Below, piece after piece: positions 9,658 to 19,872 of a stretch of DNA of 64,000 nt. Location: positions 18,586-82,585 of the forward strand of contig CACELO010000003.1 of the NCBI GenBank assembly GCA_902560445.1. The letters are read 5' to 3'. The DNA is from an uncultured Candidatus Poseidoniales archaeon. Lineage in GTDB: Archaea > Thermoplasmatota > Poseidoniia > Poseidoniales > Thalassarchaeaceae. Both the position numbers and the translations under genes were made by a program. The notes beneath the pieces were generated by a model that did no database searches, was not told where the DNA came from, and worked only from the letters and a program-made list of their open reading frames with translations. Positions within the stretch are counted from its first letter, which is position 1, and every line of letters begins with the position of its first letter.

Positions 9658-9698
9658 TTTTCTATTTTAATGAATACATGAATAGAAGTAGTTGATGA

Positions 9699-10316
9699 TT
9701 GACCGACCACATGTCTGAGGCGACAAATGAGGGTGAAATGATGGGGGAAGCAGTTGTTGCGATTACCGGTGCTTCGGGAGCACGATATGGTGTCAGACTG
9801 TTGGAAGCTCTTACTGAAGCAGGTTGGAAAACTCACCTGATTGTCACTCGCGAAGGGGCATTAAATCTAGAATTAGAATGTAATAAATCTCCAGAAGACC
9901 TAGCCAATGATTCTGTGATTTTAGAAAGTAATAACAATCTTGCGGCCAGATCGGCATCCGGGTCTGCCCGTTTTGACGCATACATCGTTTGCCCCGCAAG
10001 TGGAACGACGATTGGAAAAATAGCAAATGGGATTTCAGATAATCTAGCGACTAGAAGCGCATTGGTTGCGATGAAAGAGAGGCGGAAACTCATCTTAGTG
10101 CCTAGGGAATCGCCCTACGCAACCCCCCATCTCAGAGCCATGGCAAATCTTTCCGAGTGGGGGGTAGTAATCCTTCCAGCCAGTCCTGGATTTTACAATA
10201 AGCCTCAATCTCTTGAGGATATGGTTGACTTCATTGTAGCGAGAATTCTCGACCAATTAAATATTGACCATCAACTTGGAAAACGCTGGACTGGGGACGA
10301 AATCGACTCTCAGTGA
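9699..10316 (+). CDS. ubiX: UbiX/Pad1-type flavin prenyltransferase
   Basis: ITGASGARYGVRLLEAL, CPASGTTIGKIANGISDNL, LVPRESPYATPHLRAM. Confidence 0.9.
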   Translation: MTDHMSEATNEGEMMGEAVVAITGASGARYGVRLLEALTEAGWKTHLIVTREGALNLELECNKSPEDLANDSVILESNNNLAARSASGSARFDAYIVCPASGTTIGKIANGISDNLATRSALVAMKERRKLILVPRESPYATPHLRAMANLSEWGVVILPASPGFYNKPQSLEDMVDFIVARILDQLNIDHQLGKRWTGDEIDSQ

Positions 10317-10387
10317 ATCGACAACAATTACGCTCTGCTACAAGTTGGGTTCAAGAGGGGGGTGTCAGCCCGAATTTTACGAATCTT

Positions 10388-12103
10388 ATGACGAACTGGG
10401 AGTCACTCACCGTTGCAGAACTGAAAGAAGAGTGCAAGATTCGTGATCTTAAGATAGGTGGAAAAAAGGCAGATTTAGTAGCTAGGCTTGGGAATTATTC
10501 CACCCAAAATGATGTTCTTGATGCGGAAATAGTTAATGATTTCGAACCATCCGGTGGAGAAGGGATTGTAGAGCGAATAAAACAGCTACCTGTGTCGGTT
10601 TTAGCTGTGATCGGAATCATACTAATTGGTACCATGGGGGGGGCCGTACTCTATGGTGATGATCTAATTGAATGGGTTCAAGGTGAACCAGATTACAAAT
10701 TAATCGAGTTTGATTCCACAAGTGCTAGAGGCTATGCTCAGAGTTTAGTCGAACTGGGACATCCAGAATGGGAGGGTAGAATGTCAGGAACTATCGAGGA
10801 GCACAATACTGCAGAATTCATCAAAGCAAACTTCACTTCCATGGGTATTCCATCAACGATAGAGGATTTTGACGTCCCCATGTTTGTTATTGATGAAGAG
10901 CCTGAATTAGGCATTTGCCAAGCGGGAGATGTAGGAGAAACGTTTCCGGCTTTCGCCTGTGGGGCAACTGACATCAATGCTGATTTCATTAATTTTGAAC
11001 ACAGAAGTGATTTTGTTCTGCAAGGATATTCTGGATCTTCATTCATTCGCTATGTCGATAATATCGATGTGGTTGATTTAGGCACTGGAAACGAAACAGC
11101 GGACTGGATTAGCGGAGCGGGAGCAGTGGTATTGATTCACATGACTGAGGAGACTGAATCGAATACCGCTCTATTCAAGAGAGCTTCAGAAAACGATGTC
11201 GAAGGTTTAATTCTAATTAATGAAAGACAGAATTGTGATGACTTGGTTTCAGGGGATTGTGTTCCTTACTTCAAAACCGTAGATATTTCAGCAATTGACA
11301 ATATACCCATAGATATGGGTTTCATTATGGTAAGCCAAAGTGTCGGCCAGACGTTAATTGATAACGTGATAAATCAAGATGGAAGATTACAATTTTTGAC
11401 CTATGTTGAGAATGCAGGTGAAGCTACAGTAAAGGTTCCTTGCGGAATTATTCAAGGTGAATCTGATTCCTTGATTATCATAGGTGCACACCATGATACT
11501 GTATACATGGCCCAAGGTGCTGTCGACGATAGTTCCGGGACCGCTACTGTTCTTGAGATGGCTCGGCAATTCGGATTGATTGAAAGCCAAATGGGTAAAC
11601 CAAAACATACCATTTATTTCTGTACTTGGGGGGGAGAAGAAGAAGGATTGTTTGGATCTACAGCATGGGTAGATAAACATCGAAATAATCTTTATGAAAA
11701 TCTTCGATTATACATCAATTTAGATATGAATCATGTCGATGTTGAAAGAAATTCAGGTGTTACATTGGTGGGAAATGATAACTCGGATGTAAACCATATC
11801 AGAGGGATAACGAAGAAGTTTCAACAACAATATCCTGAACTTGCAGACCGTTATAATATCGAAGTTCGTAAACTTGCAAACACAGAAATGCCAAACAATT
11901 CTGACCATGCTCCATTCGTATACAATATCGATGAAGATGATTCTGATGGGAAAAAATATGGCAGAGCAGTAGTTTGCTATGGCTCCGGATCTGAAGAATA
12001 CCACACATATCTTGATAATATGGAACGGTTCAATGAAGAAAGCCTCGCTGTCTCTGGAATAATCTACGGGTCACTGGTTTACTACCTCGCCTATGGTGAT
12101 TGA
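10388..12103 (+). CDS. Membrane-anchored M28-family peptidase with N-terminal SAP domain
   Basis: SAP motif LTVAELKEECKIRDLKIGGKKADLVARL, one TM helix (VSVLAVIGIILIGTMGGAVLY), M28 metal-site motifs GAHHDT, DDSSGTA, WGGEEEGLFGS; ATG at 10388 chosen inside the ORF starting at 10313. Confidence 0.85.
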   Translation: MTNWESLTVAELKEECKIRDLKIGGKKADLVARLGNYSTQNDVLDAEIVNDFEPSGGEGIVERIKQLPVSVLAVIGIILIGTMGGAVLYGDDLIEWVQGEPDYKLIEFDSTSARGYAQSLVELGHPEWEGRMSGTIEEHNTAEFIKANFTSMGIPSTIEDFDVPMFVIDEEPELGICQAGDVGETFPAFACGATDINADFINFEHRSDFVLQGYSGSSFIRYVDNIDVVDLGTGNETADWISGAGAVVLIHMTEETESNTALFKRASENDVEGLILINERQNCDDLVSGDCVPYFKTVDISAIDNIPIDMGFIMVSQSVGQTLIDNVINQDGRLQFLTYVENAGEATVKVPCGIIQGESDSLIIIGAHHDTVYMAQGAVDDSSGTATVLEMARQFGLIESQMGKPKHTIYFCTWGGEEEGLFGSTAWVDKHRNNLYENLRLYINLDMNHVDVERNSGVTLVGNDNSDVNHIRGITKKFQQQYPELADRYNIEVRKLANTEMPNNSDHAPFVYNIDEDDSDGKKYGRAVVCYGSGSEEYHTYLDNMERFNEESLAVSGIIYGSLVYYLAYGD

Positions 12104-12106
12104 ACT

Positions 12107-12565
12107 TCAGGATTCTAAATGCTTTAGAACCGCTTCATAATCAGGCTCTATACCAGGATTTTCGGCAACCCAGGCATAGGAAATCTTTCCAACTTCATCA
12201 ATTACAAAAACCGACCTTTGGGATGCTGTATAGTCTGGCATTACAAATGGAATCTCTACCCCATAGGCCCGTGCTGCCTGACGATTTGTGTCAGATAGTA
12301 ATGGGAAGTTGATATCATTCGCATCAGCAAAAGCCCCATTGGCAAATATACCATCTACAGAAATTCCGAAAACTTCCGCCTCTGCCGCTTCCATCCTATT
12401 CATAAAACCTGAAAATGTACAAATTTCTTTTGTGCAAACGCCAGTAAAAGCCGCGGGATAAAACAGTAAAACTACCCGATTACCAATAGAGTCAGAAAGT
12501 CTGACCATGTTTTTGTCAAAAGCCATCAATTCGAAGTCCGGTGCCATGTCGCCTACTGAGACCAT
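12107..12565 (-). CDS. Peroxiredoxin (AhpC/TSA, Bcp-like)
   Basis: GDMAPDFELMAFDKN, FYPAAFTGVCTKE resolving-type Cys context. Confidence 0.9.
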   Translation of the reverse strand: MVSVGDMAPDFELMAFDKNMVRLSDSIGNRVVLLFYPAAFTGVCTKEICTFSGFMNRMEAAEAEVFGISVDGIFANGAFADANDINFPLLSDTNRQAARAYGVEIPFVMPDYTASQRSVFVIDEVGKISYAWVAENPGIEPDYEAVLKHLES

Positions 12566-12605
12566 GTACTTGGGATGGAATATTGATTTTCAAGGTCGCG
12601 GGACT

Positions 12606-14333
12606 CTACATTCTCTGTGGAGAGTCTATTCCAAGTAATTCGAGACCTGTTTGTAGTGTTCTTGCAGTCAAGTCACAGAGAGCCAATCTGCTAATTTTTG
12701 TTTTGTCTTCAGCGTTAAGAACCGGGCACACCTCATAGAATGACCCGAAAGCCTGAGCGATGACGTGTAGTTGTGTGGCTAATTTATGAGGGGAGTGGCT
12801 TGAACAAGCAGAATCTAGAGCCTCGGGGTATCTTATCAATGCACGAGCGAGTGCAATCTCTCGTTCATGAACCAAGATAATTTCTGCATCTAGAGTCGAA
12901 ACTCTATCGATTTCATCTTTGGAGAATATACTACAAATTCTTGCATGTGCATATTGGAGATATGGGGCTGTGTTTCCGTCAAATGAAAGCATTTTTTCCC
13001 ATTCAAATGTATAATTATTACTACGGTCGGTCGAAAGATCAGCATATTTTATTGCTCCAATACCTAGCATTTTTGCCACCTCTGCTCTTTCTTGATCTGA
13101 GAGATGGGGATTTTTTTCAGCAACGATTGCATCGGCTCTCTCTACAGCCTCAATCAATAAGTCATTCAGATGGACTGCTCCGCCGGTTCTACTTGCTAAC
13201 TTCTTGCCGTCGGTACCCATTACCAAACCAAAGGGGACATGAATCGCATTCACACTTTCATCCATGAATCCGGCATTTCTAGCAACCTCAAAGACCATCG
13301 CAAAATGTTGTGCCTGTTCCGCACCGACAATGTACAGCAAATCGCGGCTACCCACATTTTCGATTCTATCCAAAATACAGGCTAAATCGCTGGTGGCATA
13401 ATTGTAACCACCATCTGCCTTTTGGATGATTAACGGTAATGGCTCTCCCTCGCGATTTTTCCATCCATCAAGATAAACGACTTTTGCTCCCTCGCTTTCC
13501 TTGAGTAAACCTCGCTCTGCGAGTTTATCTACAATTCCTGGTAATTCAGATTCGTACTTCGATTCACCTGCAAGATCATCATTGGTAAGTAATACACCCA
13601 TTCTTTGGTATACTTCGTTGAAGTGAATTAGTGATGTATCTACAAGCATCTGCCATAATTCGATGGTTTCCGGTTCGCTAGACTGCATTCTTACTACTCT
13701 AGCCCTTGAGCGATAGGAGAATTCAGAATCAGAGTCGAATTTAGCCCTCGCATCAGAATAAAATGTGCTCAAATCGATATTCTGTGAATCTGAATCAAGC
13801 CCCATATCGATTAGGTGTTCGATTAGCATTCCGAAAGGAGTGCCCCAATCTCCTATGTGATTCTCTGGTACAACCCTGTGTCCCTTGTGAGTTAGCATTC
13901 GATTTAGCGCATCTCCAATAACAGTTGAGCGAAGGTGCCCCACATGCATATGCTTGGCAACATTTGGTGAAGAATAATCAATAACAATAACTCTAGATTT
14001 CTCAGTAAAAACTCTCAGTCTATCGTCGATTAGGGCTTCTTGCAATAATTCAGACAACCAATCGGAGTCTGCTGAAAAATTGAGGAAACCGTTGATTGAA
14101 CTGACTTGGCATAGCCCTTCCATTGTAGACCCTAATGATTCTAAAATTTCATCAGCAATTATGTTTGGTGCCTTTCTTAACACTTTAGAAAGTGAGTGGC
14201 AAGGCATTGCGACATCGGCAAATGCTGAATCTGTAGAGCCTGCAAGAAGATTGTCCCAATCCGATTCTTGTACTCCAATGCCAGACATCACAGAGTTGAG
14301 AAGTGGACGAATTGCATCAACTAAATCTCGCAT
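12606..14333 (-). CDS. argS: Arginyl-tRNA synthetase
   Basis: SSPNVAKHMHVGHLRSTVIGDAL, LVMGTDGKKLASRTGG, DALR-like C-terminus. Confidence 0.95.
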   Translation of the reverse strand: MRDLVDAIRPLLNSVMSGIGVQESDWDNLLAGSTDSAFADVAMPCHSLSKVLRKAPNIIADEILESLGSTMEGLCQVSSINGFLNFSADSDWLSELLQEALIDDRLRVFTEKSRVIVIDYSSPNVAKHMHVGHLRSTVIGDALNRMLTHKGHRVVPENHIGDWGTPFGMLIEHLIDMGLDSDSQNIDLSTFYSDARAKFDSDSEFSYRSRARVVRMQSSEPETIELWQMLVDTSLIHFNEVYQRMGVLLTNDDLAGESKYESELPGIVDKLAERGLLKESEGAKVVYLDGWKNREGEPLPLIIQKADGGYNYATSDLACILDRIENVGSRDLLYIVGAEQAQHFAMVFEVARNAGFMDESVNAIHVPFGLVMGTDGKKLASRTGGAVHLNDLLIEAVERADAIVAEKNPHLSDQERAEVAKMLGIGAIKYADLSTDRSNNYTFEWEKMLSFDGNTAPYLQYAHARICSIFSKDEIDRVSTLDAEIILVHEREIALARALIRYPEALDSACSSHSPHKLATQLHVIAQAFGSFYEVCPVLNAEDKTKISRLALCDLTARTLQTGLELLGIDSPQRM

Positions 14334-14342
14334 ATTCTAACC

Positions 14343-15590
14343 TCAAGTAATTGGGTACCTCAACAATGCAGCGATTCCTCCAAATGAGGTTTGAAGGGTG
14401 GCGCCTTCCTCTGATTCCATTGAAATCAGACTAACCTTTGCAGAGGTATGACCTGCTAATTCTGTCAATTCGTCGATTATATCTCTAGTTCTATCTGAAT
14501 CTTCGCGCACATCTTCCGAGCCACATTTTGGACAATTAGGAATTTCTGAGCGACTATTTTGTGTTGACTCCCATTGATGTGAACATTGCTTACAATTCCA
14601 ACCAACGCGTCTCTTCCGTAGGCCTTCAGACAATAGTAGAGTATCCACAGCCCCTTGGTCTAATGCTGACCTAATCATCATCTCACCGTATGTTGCTTTG
14701 GGGTATGCCTGCATTACTTCGCGAAGAAAATTATCTACTAACTCACGTTCGGCGTCCAATTCTATCTGGTCCATAAGATTGCCAGCACGCTGAACTAATT
14801 CTCTCAAACCACTCTCATTGGAATATCCTACGTCAAAGAAAGGTTCTCGAATCAATTTTTTCACTTCATGATGGAAGTAGTCGTTCTTGATAACGAAATC
14901 CTTAGTGTGTCCAGGACCTCCGACAATGATTCCTTTGATATCAGCCAAATTCGGTAGCCAGTAATTGCAAGCATGCTCGGTTGCACGTTTGAAGAAGTTA
15001 TGAGCTGCTTCCTCAATTAAGCGCTCGAAACGTTGGGCGGATTGCCCTCCTTGTCGATGTTTTCCCATAATATTGGATTGTAATTCCTCTTGACAATGAA
15101 TTCTTTTTCCACTTGCAATTCCGTAGGCTGCCTCTCCTCTATCGATAACAAACAAACCATACGAGGTTCGATCGATGAGCATGTCTTCTAGTTGGGTTAA
15201 CTCAAAAGTCGAGTCACAACGGTAGCGAAAAGAACCGAAAACCTCTGGTGGATCATCAATTACTACTGTAACCAATCGACTTTTGTTATTTCCGACAATC
15301 ACATGACCTACGAAGATAGCAATTCCATATTCTCCGGCATTCTTGTATCGATTCAATACTGAAATCGCCGATTCAATAGCATCGCCTACGTGTTTTCTGG
15401 TTAATTTAGACTTGATATTCGCGGCTTGGGCTGCTTCTTGGCCAAGTTGTCCACGAACGTCGCTAATGAGACGGTCTGGTGGGATGATTACCGTAACTAA
15501 CTCCGTACCCATACCTCTCATATTCTGAAGCTCTTCTAGCGCCTTCTTGGTTCGCAGTCTTCGCTGCTGCATCTCCAAGTCATCAGCCAT
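14343..15590 (-). CDS. prf1: Archaeal peptide chain release factor aRF1
   Basis: GGQ motif in MGKHRQGGQSAQRFERLIEEAAHNFFK; C-terminal zinc-type CxxC pairs. Confidence 0.95.
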   Translation of the reverse strand: MADDLEMQQRRLRTKKALEELQNMRGMGTELVTVIIPPDRLISDVRGQLGQEAAQAANIKSKLTRKHVGDAIESAISVLNRYKNAGEYGIAIFVGHVIVGNNKSRLVTVVIDDPPEVFGSFRYRCDSTFELTQLEDMLIDRTSYGLFVIDRGEAAYGIASGKRIHCQEELQSNIMGKHRQGGQSAQRFERLIEEAAHNFFKRATEHACNYWLPNLADIKGIIVGGPGHTKDFVIKNDYFHHEVKKLIREPFFDVGYSNESGLRELVQRAGNLMDQIELDAERELVDNFLREVMQAYPKATYGEMMIRSALDQGAVDTLLLSEGLRKRRVGWNCKQCSHQWESTQNSRSEIPNCPKCGSEDVREDSDRTRDIIDELTELAGHTSAKVSLISMESEEGATLQTSFGGIAALLRYPIT

Positions 15591-15690
15591 GGCTAAGCCT
15601 CTTGGCGGAAGGCCACAGTGAGAGGCATTTCAACCCTCTCGCGCGTATCCAGCGAAGGCATTGAAAGGGGTACTCATCCCCGAATGCCCG

Positions 15691-16404
15691 ATGGCGACCA
15701 TAGTACTCGCACTCGGAGGGAGTCTTCTGAGGCCAGAGGTGGAAGAACGGCATGCCTGGCTAGAAGAGTTAGTTTCCATCATTCGAGACAGGGTATTGGT
15801 CGATGATAGAATTGGAATTGTTGTAGGTGGAGGAGTCGCCGCAAGAGAGGGTATTAACCTCGCTAGACCTATAATCGATAACGAAGATAGGCTAGATCGC
15901 ATTGGTATTGCAGCTACTCGACTCAACGCCACCATGATTAGAGAATCTCTAGCTGATGCTGGAGTAATGGTTTCCGGGACTATTCCACATTCAATCAACG
16001 AGGCTACGATGCTATTCGATGAAAGACCTGTAGTGGTGATGGGAGGTACGAAACCGGGACATACTACTGACGCGGTTGCAATCCGTCTGGCAATTGCTAG
16101 TGGGGCTGAGCGCTGTATTATCTGTACCAATGTTGACAAAGTCTACGACTCTGACCCTAGTGAAAATCCCAACGCAAATGCTCACGATTCACTAACACAC
16201 AAAGAATTGCAAGAAATTGTTGGACCTCCAGAACATACCAAAGCCGGACCCTCTGGAGTTGTTGATCCGGTGGGAGTCGATGACGCTACAAATGCCAATT
16301 TGACTCTCTGTATACTAGACGGAACAGACCATTCTAGAATAAAATCCGCAATAGAAGGAGAATCATTCCATGGGACGATTGTTGAAACCGAAGAGGAAGA
16401 GTGA
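15691..16404 (+). CDS. pyrH: Uridylate (UMP) kinase, archaeal type
   Basis: LALGGSLLRPE, VVGGGVAAR, GGTKPGHTTDAVA, internal Met at 15691 preferred as start. Confidence 0.88.
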   Translation: MATIVLALGGSLLRPEVEERHAWLEELVSIIRDRVLVDDRIGIVVGGGVAAREGINLARPIIDNEDRLDRIGIAATRLNATMIRESLADAGVMVSGTIPHSINEATMLFDERPVVVMGGTKPGHTTDAVAIRLAIASGAERCIICTNVDKVYDSDPSENPNANAHDSLTHKELQEIVGPPEHTKAGPSGVVDPVGVDDATNANLTLCILDGTDHSRIKSAIEGESFHGTIVETEEEE

Positions 16405-16709
16405 TACCTTTGGGCAGAAAAGAAAGAATCGCTAAGGCTGCTACACGGACCGCTTCACAAGCGAGAGAAACCGCTGCCCGTGAGCGAGGTAGAAGTAAGC
16501 GATCTACTAGTTCTTCTGGAGTTGCTTCTCATCGGCACTGCTCGGTCTGTTGGGCGCCAATTCCGCTTAGTGCAGAACCTCCAATATGTAGTAGCGAAGA
16601 ATGTGAATCTACATACGAGAAAAGAGAAGCTTCTCGTAAACGTCTGACTATCATGTTGTACCTATTCCCTGCAATTGCCATTCTACTAGCACTTTTGACC
16701 TCAATTTAA
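16401..16709 (+). CDS. Small zinc-ribbon protein with C-terminal TM helix
   Basis: HCSVCWAPIPLSAEPPICSSEECE plus terminal hydrophobic segment; overlaps pyrH stop by 4 nt. Confidence 0.7.
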   Translation: MIPLGRKERIAKAATRTASQARETAARERGRSKRSTSSSGVASHRHCSVCWAPIPLSAEPPICSSEECESTYEKREASRKRLTIMLYLFPAIAILLALLTSI

Positions 16710-16756
16710 TCCTTGGCATCGTTAGGTTCAACACTAATCAACAAAGAGGAATCATC

Positions 16757-17341
16757 ATGCGTGTGGTGCGAGTTCTCGGTGTTCTACCAGGATTCGTAGG
16801 ATTTCTATGTTTGATTTTACTAACTATGAGTTTAGTAGGGATGGAAATAGATTCTACTCGTGTTCAGGCCACTACCGTTCCATGTTTGGATGATGATGCA
16901 GGTGGTTGTCCTGTTGGCATGACAGGCTCTAATTTCCATGTTCCTTGGGGATTCAATTTAATCGATGTAGAAGTAAATATTGCATGGGATGAACCTGAAA
17001 AGGCTTGGATAGGAGTAGTCGATGCAAAATATGCTGAAAATTGTCCTCCTGATTCCAATGGATTGACAACATGCGAGGCGGAGGAATTCGAATTTGTCGC
17101 AGGTGGCCCAGAGGATTTAGATGAGTTCACATTCTCGCTAAATCCAGGAGACTATCGCTTTACAAGTGGAGGTCGGGAAGGTGCTAGTCTTGACAACCAA
17201 TTAGTAACAATTACATCAACATTCCATATTTCCACAGCTGGAGAAATACTACTCGGAGTAATCGGGATTCTGCTAATGATTGGAGCGGTTGAAATGATTT
17301 ATCCAATCGAACTATTTTGGAAGAAATATATCAAATCATAA
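16757..17341 (+). CDS. Hypothetical membrane protein (two TM segments flanking an extracytoplasmic domain)
   Basis: 194 aa ORF with N- and C-terminal hydrophobic helices. Confidence 0.7.
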   Translation: MRVVRVLGVLPGFVGFLCLILLTMSLVGMEIDSTRVQATTVPCLDDDAGGCPVGMTGSNFHVPWGFNLIDVEVNIAWDEPEKAWIGVVDAKYAENCPPDSNGLTTCEAEEFEFVAGGPEDLDEFTFSLNPGDYRFTSGGREGASLDNQLVTITSTFHISTAGEILLGVIGILLMIGAVEMIYPIELFWKKYIKS

Positions 17342-17399
17342 CTCATTTGACTACCCGCCTAGTCGGCTAATTGAAGAACCAGTATTCTCTCGACCGCTC

Positions 17400-17519
17400 A
17401 TGGCAGTAACCAAGTGTCGTTCCTGTGGCGCAGAGATTCGGGCAGAAGGACTGCCTCCATCATTCGGAGGATACAATGTATACTGTGTGACTTGTGGGGC
17501 TCAATTTCGAGTAGATTGA
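17400..17519 (+). CDS. 39-aa zinc-ribbon miniprotein (not in the supplied ORF track)
   Basis: Manual translation MAVTKCRSCGAEIRAEGLPPSFGGYNVYCVTCGAQFRVD*, two CxxC pairs. Confidence 0.55.
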   Translation: MAVTKCRSCGAEIRAEGLPPSFGGYNVYCVTCGAQFRVD

Positions 17520-17525
17520 AGCAAT

Positions 17526-18656
17526 TCAATTAGTAGACTTCTTTCTTCCACGTCTTGGTTTAGGCGCATTTCTCATCGCTGCTTCCCTTCTAGCCTCAAT
17601 TTCTTCTGGTGAGCCCACAGGCTCAATCTCTTCGACTTCTCTATGCCAAGTATCCGGTAAGGCAAGTGGGTCGGTTACTTCATCAGCCGCAATGAATTTG
17701 ATAAGTCTACTACGCAATTCCTCAATTCCATCGCCTGTTTTTGAACTAATTCGTAAAACTTCATTTTCATTTTCTTCATGTAAATCTGACTTTGAATAGA
17801 CCCTAAGGAGAGGTCTATCCGCAAGTAGTTCTGTAACTTCGCCAAGTAAATGACGTTGGTCTTGCAAACTCATTTCACTAGATTTAGATGGATCGATTAA
17901 GAACAATACAAGGTCTCCTACATTTTCCAAAGCAGCAATCGCTTGCATCTCAATTTGATTACGCTCTGTCATTGGTCGGTCTAGAAGCCCTGGTGTATCG
18001 ACCATCTGGTAAATTCTTCTTCGATGCTCAAAGTGACCTACATGTAGACGCTTCGTAGTAAATGGGTAAGCGGCAACTTCTGGCTCTCCACTGGATAATT
18101 CTGTTATTAGGGCTGATTTTCCGACATTTGGCGCACCAGCGACCACAATACAAGGTTCGGCGGCATCAATTGAAGGTAATTCACGTAGAATGTTCCTAGC
18201 CTCACCTAACCAAAGAATATTATCTCCGATTTGGTCGATAATCGATGACATTCTACCGTAAGCGTGACGTCTTTCTACGTGAAATGCCTCGATATTACGG
18301 AATTTTAGCATCTTTGATTGAGATTCACCAGCTATTTTTCTGACCCTCTCTGCAGCCCACTGAATTGCGCCCAGGTTTTGCCTAAATTCATCAGCCCCAA
18401 CGGCTGCATCAACCAAGGCTTGATCGAATTCAGACTGGGCGTTGAGGCTGGGCCACTGGTCAACCCATTTTAGCAGGGTTTCAGCGATTGTATCACTTGC
18501 TGCTTGTACCATTCTAGCCATCTGTTTTCGTACACGATGATACTTGTCTGGGTCCTCTACTAAGTCGGATTGCTTTCCAGCACGACGAAACGCCTTGTCT
18601 AGTACTTCCTGAGGATATAGAACCGTGGGAATCTTACGCCATTCAACGGAAGCCAT
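17526..18656 (-). CDS. NOG1-like GTP-binding protein
   Basis: G1 GAPNVGKSAL, G3 DTPG, NOG1-type N-terminal helical domain; LFLIDPS; SKSD. Confidence 0.87.
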   Translation of the reverse strand: MASVEWRKIPTVLYPQEVLDKAFRRAGKQSDLVEDPDKYHRVRKQMARMVQAASDTIAETLLKWVDQWPSLNAQSEFDQALVDAAVGADEFRQNLGAIQWAAERVRKIAGESQSKMLKFRNIEAFHVERRHAYGRMSSIIDQIGDNILWLGEARNILRELPSIDAAEPCIVVAGAPNVGKSALITELSSGEPEVAAYPFTTKRLHVGHFEHRRRIYQMVDTPGLLDRPMTERNQIEMQAIAALENVGDLVLFLIDPSKSSEMSLQDQRHLLGEVTELLADRPLLRVYSKSDLHEENENEVLRISSKTGDGIEELRSRLIKFIAADEVTDPLALPDTWHREVEEIEPVGSPEEIEARREAAMRNAPKPRRGRKKSTN

Positions 18657-18735
18657 GACCTCTCCTCCGTTCTAGCGGCCGCACCCATACTTCTTCAAAC
18701 AACGTGCTTTTCTATGGCAAACCGCACGCGACACT

Positions 18736-19191
18736 ATGACCAGTGAACGGCGCAGTAAGAGAATAGACGATTTACCCACGTGGGCGAAGCAATTTACCGA
18801 AGAATATGGTGCAAAGGAATTGGATGGTCGCGGAGATGTCTTCTTTGGCCCTCTAATCGACAGAAGAAGCGGCCTAAGGAAAGACGATTTAATCGAATTA
18901 CTAATTGATGCACGGGCGCTAAGAGTAGATGATGACCCTTGGGTTCGAGGCATGTTACTAGCAACTTCTCGAAATGCTGTAGAAATGCTAGACGAATTTG
19001 GTCAATACCGTTCGATTGCCAGAGATGTGATAGTCGAAGTAAGACTTGTAACCCACTTGAGGAAACCGTACATTGAGGACGATGAATTACTTACCTTCGA
19101 AAAAGAAGATTTGCGAAGACGATCAAATGTTCATGAACAAGCCGAGCGACAAGCCGATGGCGGCTCAGATGATAGTCACTTGTGGGGTTGA
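18736..19191 (+). CDS. Hypothetical protein
   Basis: 151 aa ORF in a gap between annotated genes, ends close to next gene. Confidence 0.6.
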   Translation: MTSERRSKRIDDLPTWAKQFTEEYGAKELDGRGDVFFGPLIDRRSGLRKDDLIELLIDARALRVDDDPWVRGMLLATSRNAVEMLDEFGQYRSIARDVIVEVRLVTHLRKPYIEDDELLTFEKEDLRRRSNVHEQAERQADGGSDDSHLWG

Positions 19192-19194
19192 TGA

Positions 19195-19521
19195 ATGTCA
19201 GACCTAGCGAAGAAAGAATGTATACCCTGTAAGGGTGGCGTACCTCCTATGGAAATTGAAGAAGCACAACGAATGATTCGGCAAATTAATTCCGATTGGG
19301 AATTAATAGAAATACACCACATTGAACGAATTTGGACATTCCCGGATTTTGATTCTGCTCTTCAATTTGTCAACGCCGCCGGCGCTATTTGCGAGGAACA
19401 AGATCATCATGCAGATTTTGAATTAGGCTGGGGTAGGGTGAAGGCTATGATTTGGACTCATAAAATAAACGGACTTACTGAATCGGATTTCGTCCTCGCA
19501 GCAAAATTTGATGAGATTTAA
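19195..19521 (+). CDS. Pterin-4a-carbinolamine dehydratase family protein
   Basis: EEQDHHADFELGWGRVKAMIWTHKINGLTESDFVLAAKFDEI motif. Confidence 0.88.
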   Translation: MSDLAKKECIPCKGGVPPMEIEEAQRMIRQINSDWELIEIHHIERIWTFPDFDSALQFVNAAGAICEEQDHHADFELGWGRVKAMIWTHKINGLTESDFVLAAKFDEI

Positions 19522-19530
19522 GGTGAGAAC

Positions 19531-19845
19531 ATGACGGAGAATTTCCGCCTTCATGCCTTTGTATGTACCAACCAACGGGATGCGAAAAAATCACGAGAAT
19601 GCTGTGCATCTAAGAACGCCCTCGATGTTATGACTCGTCTTAAGCGAGTAGCTAAAGCCGCTGGAATAAATGATATTCGAGTCAATAAGGCAGGTTGTTT
19701 AGACAGATGTGAGCAAGGAATTTCTTGTGTCGTTTACCCCAATGGGATTTGGTATACGATTCCAGATGATGACAAAGCAATAGCCCGAATCGTAGAACAT
19801 CTAGCTGGAGGGAAAGCCGCAGATGAATTTCTTATGCTAGAATGA
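19531..19845 (+). CDS. Thioredoxin-like (2Fe-2S) ferredoxin
   Basis: FVCTNQR...ECC...VNKAGCLDRCEQGISCVVYPNGIWY pattern. Confidence 0.85.
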   Translation: MTENFRLHAFVCTNQRDAKKSRECCASKNALDVMTRLKRVAKAAGINDIRVNKAGCLDRCEQGISCVVYPNGIWYTIPDDDKAIARIVEHLAGGKAADEFLMLE

Positions 19846-19872
19846 CTCTAGAGAAAATACACACGATTAGAC

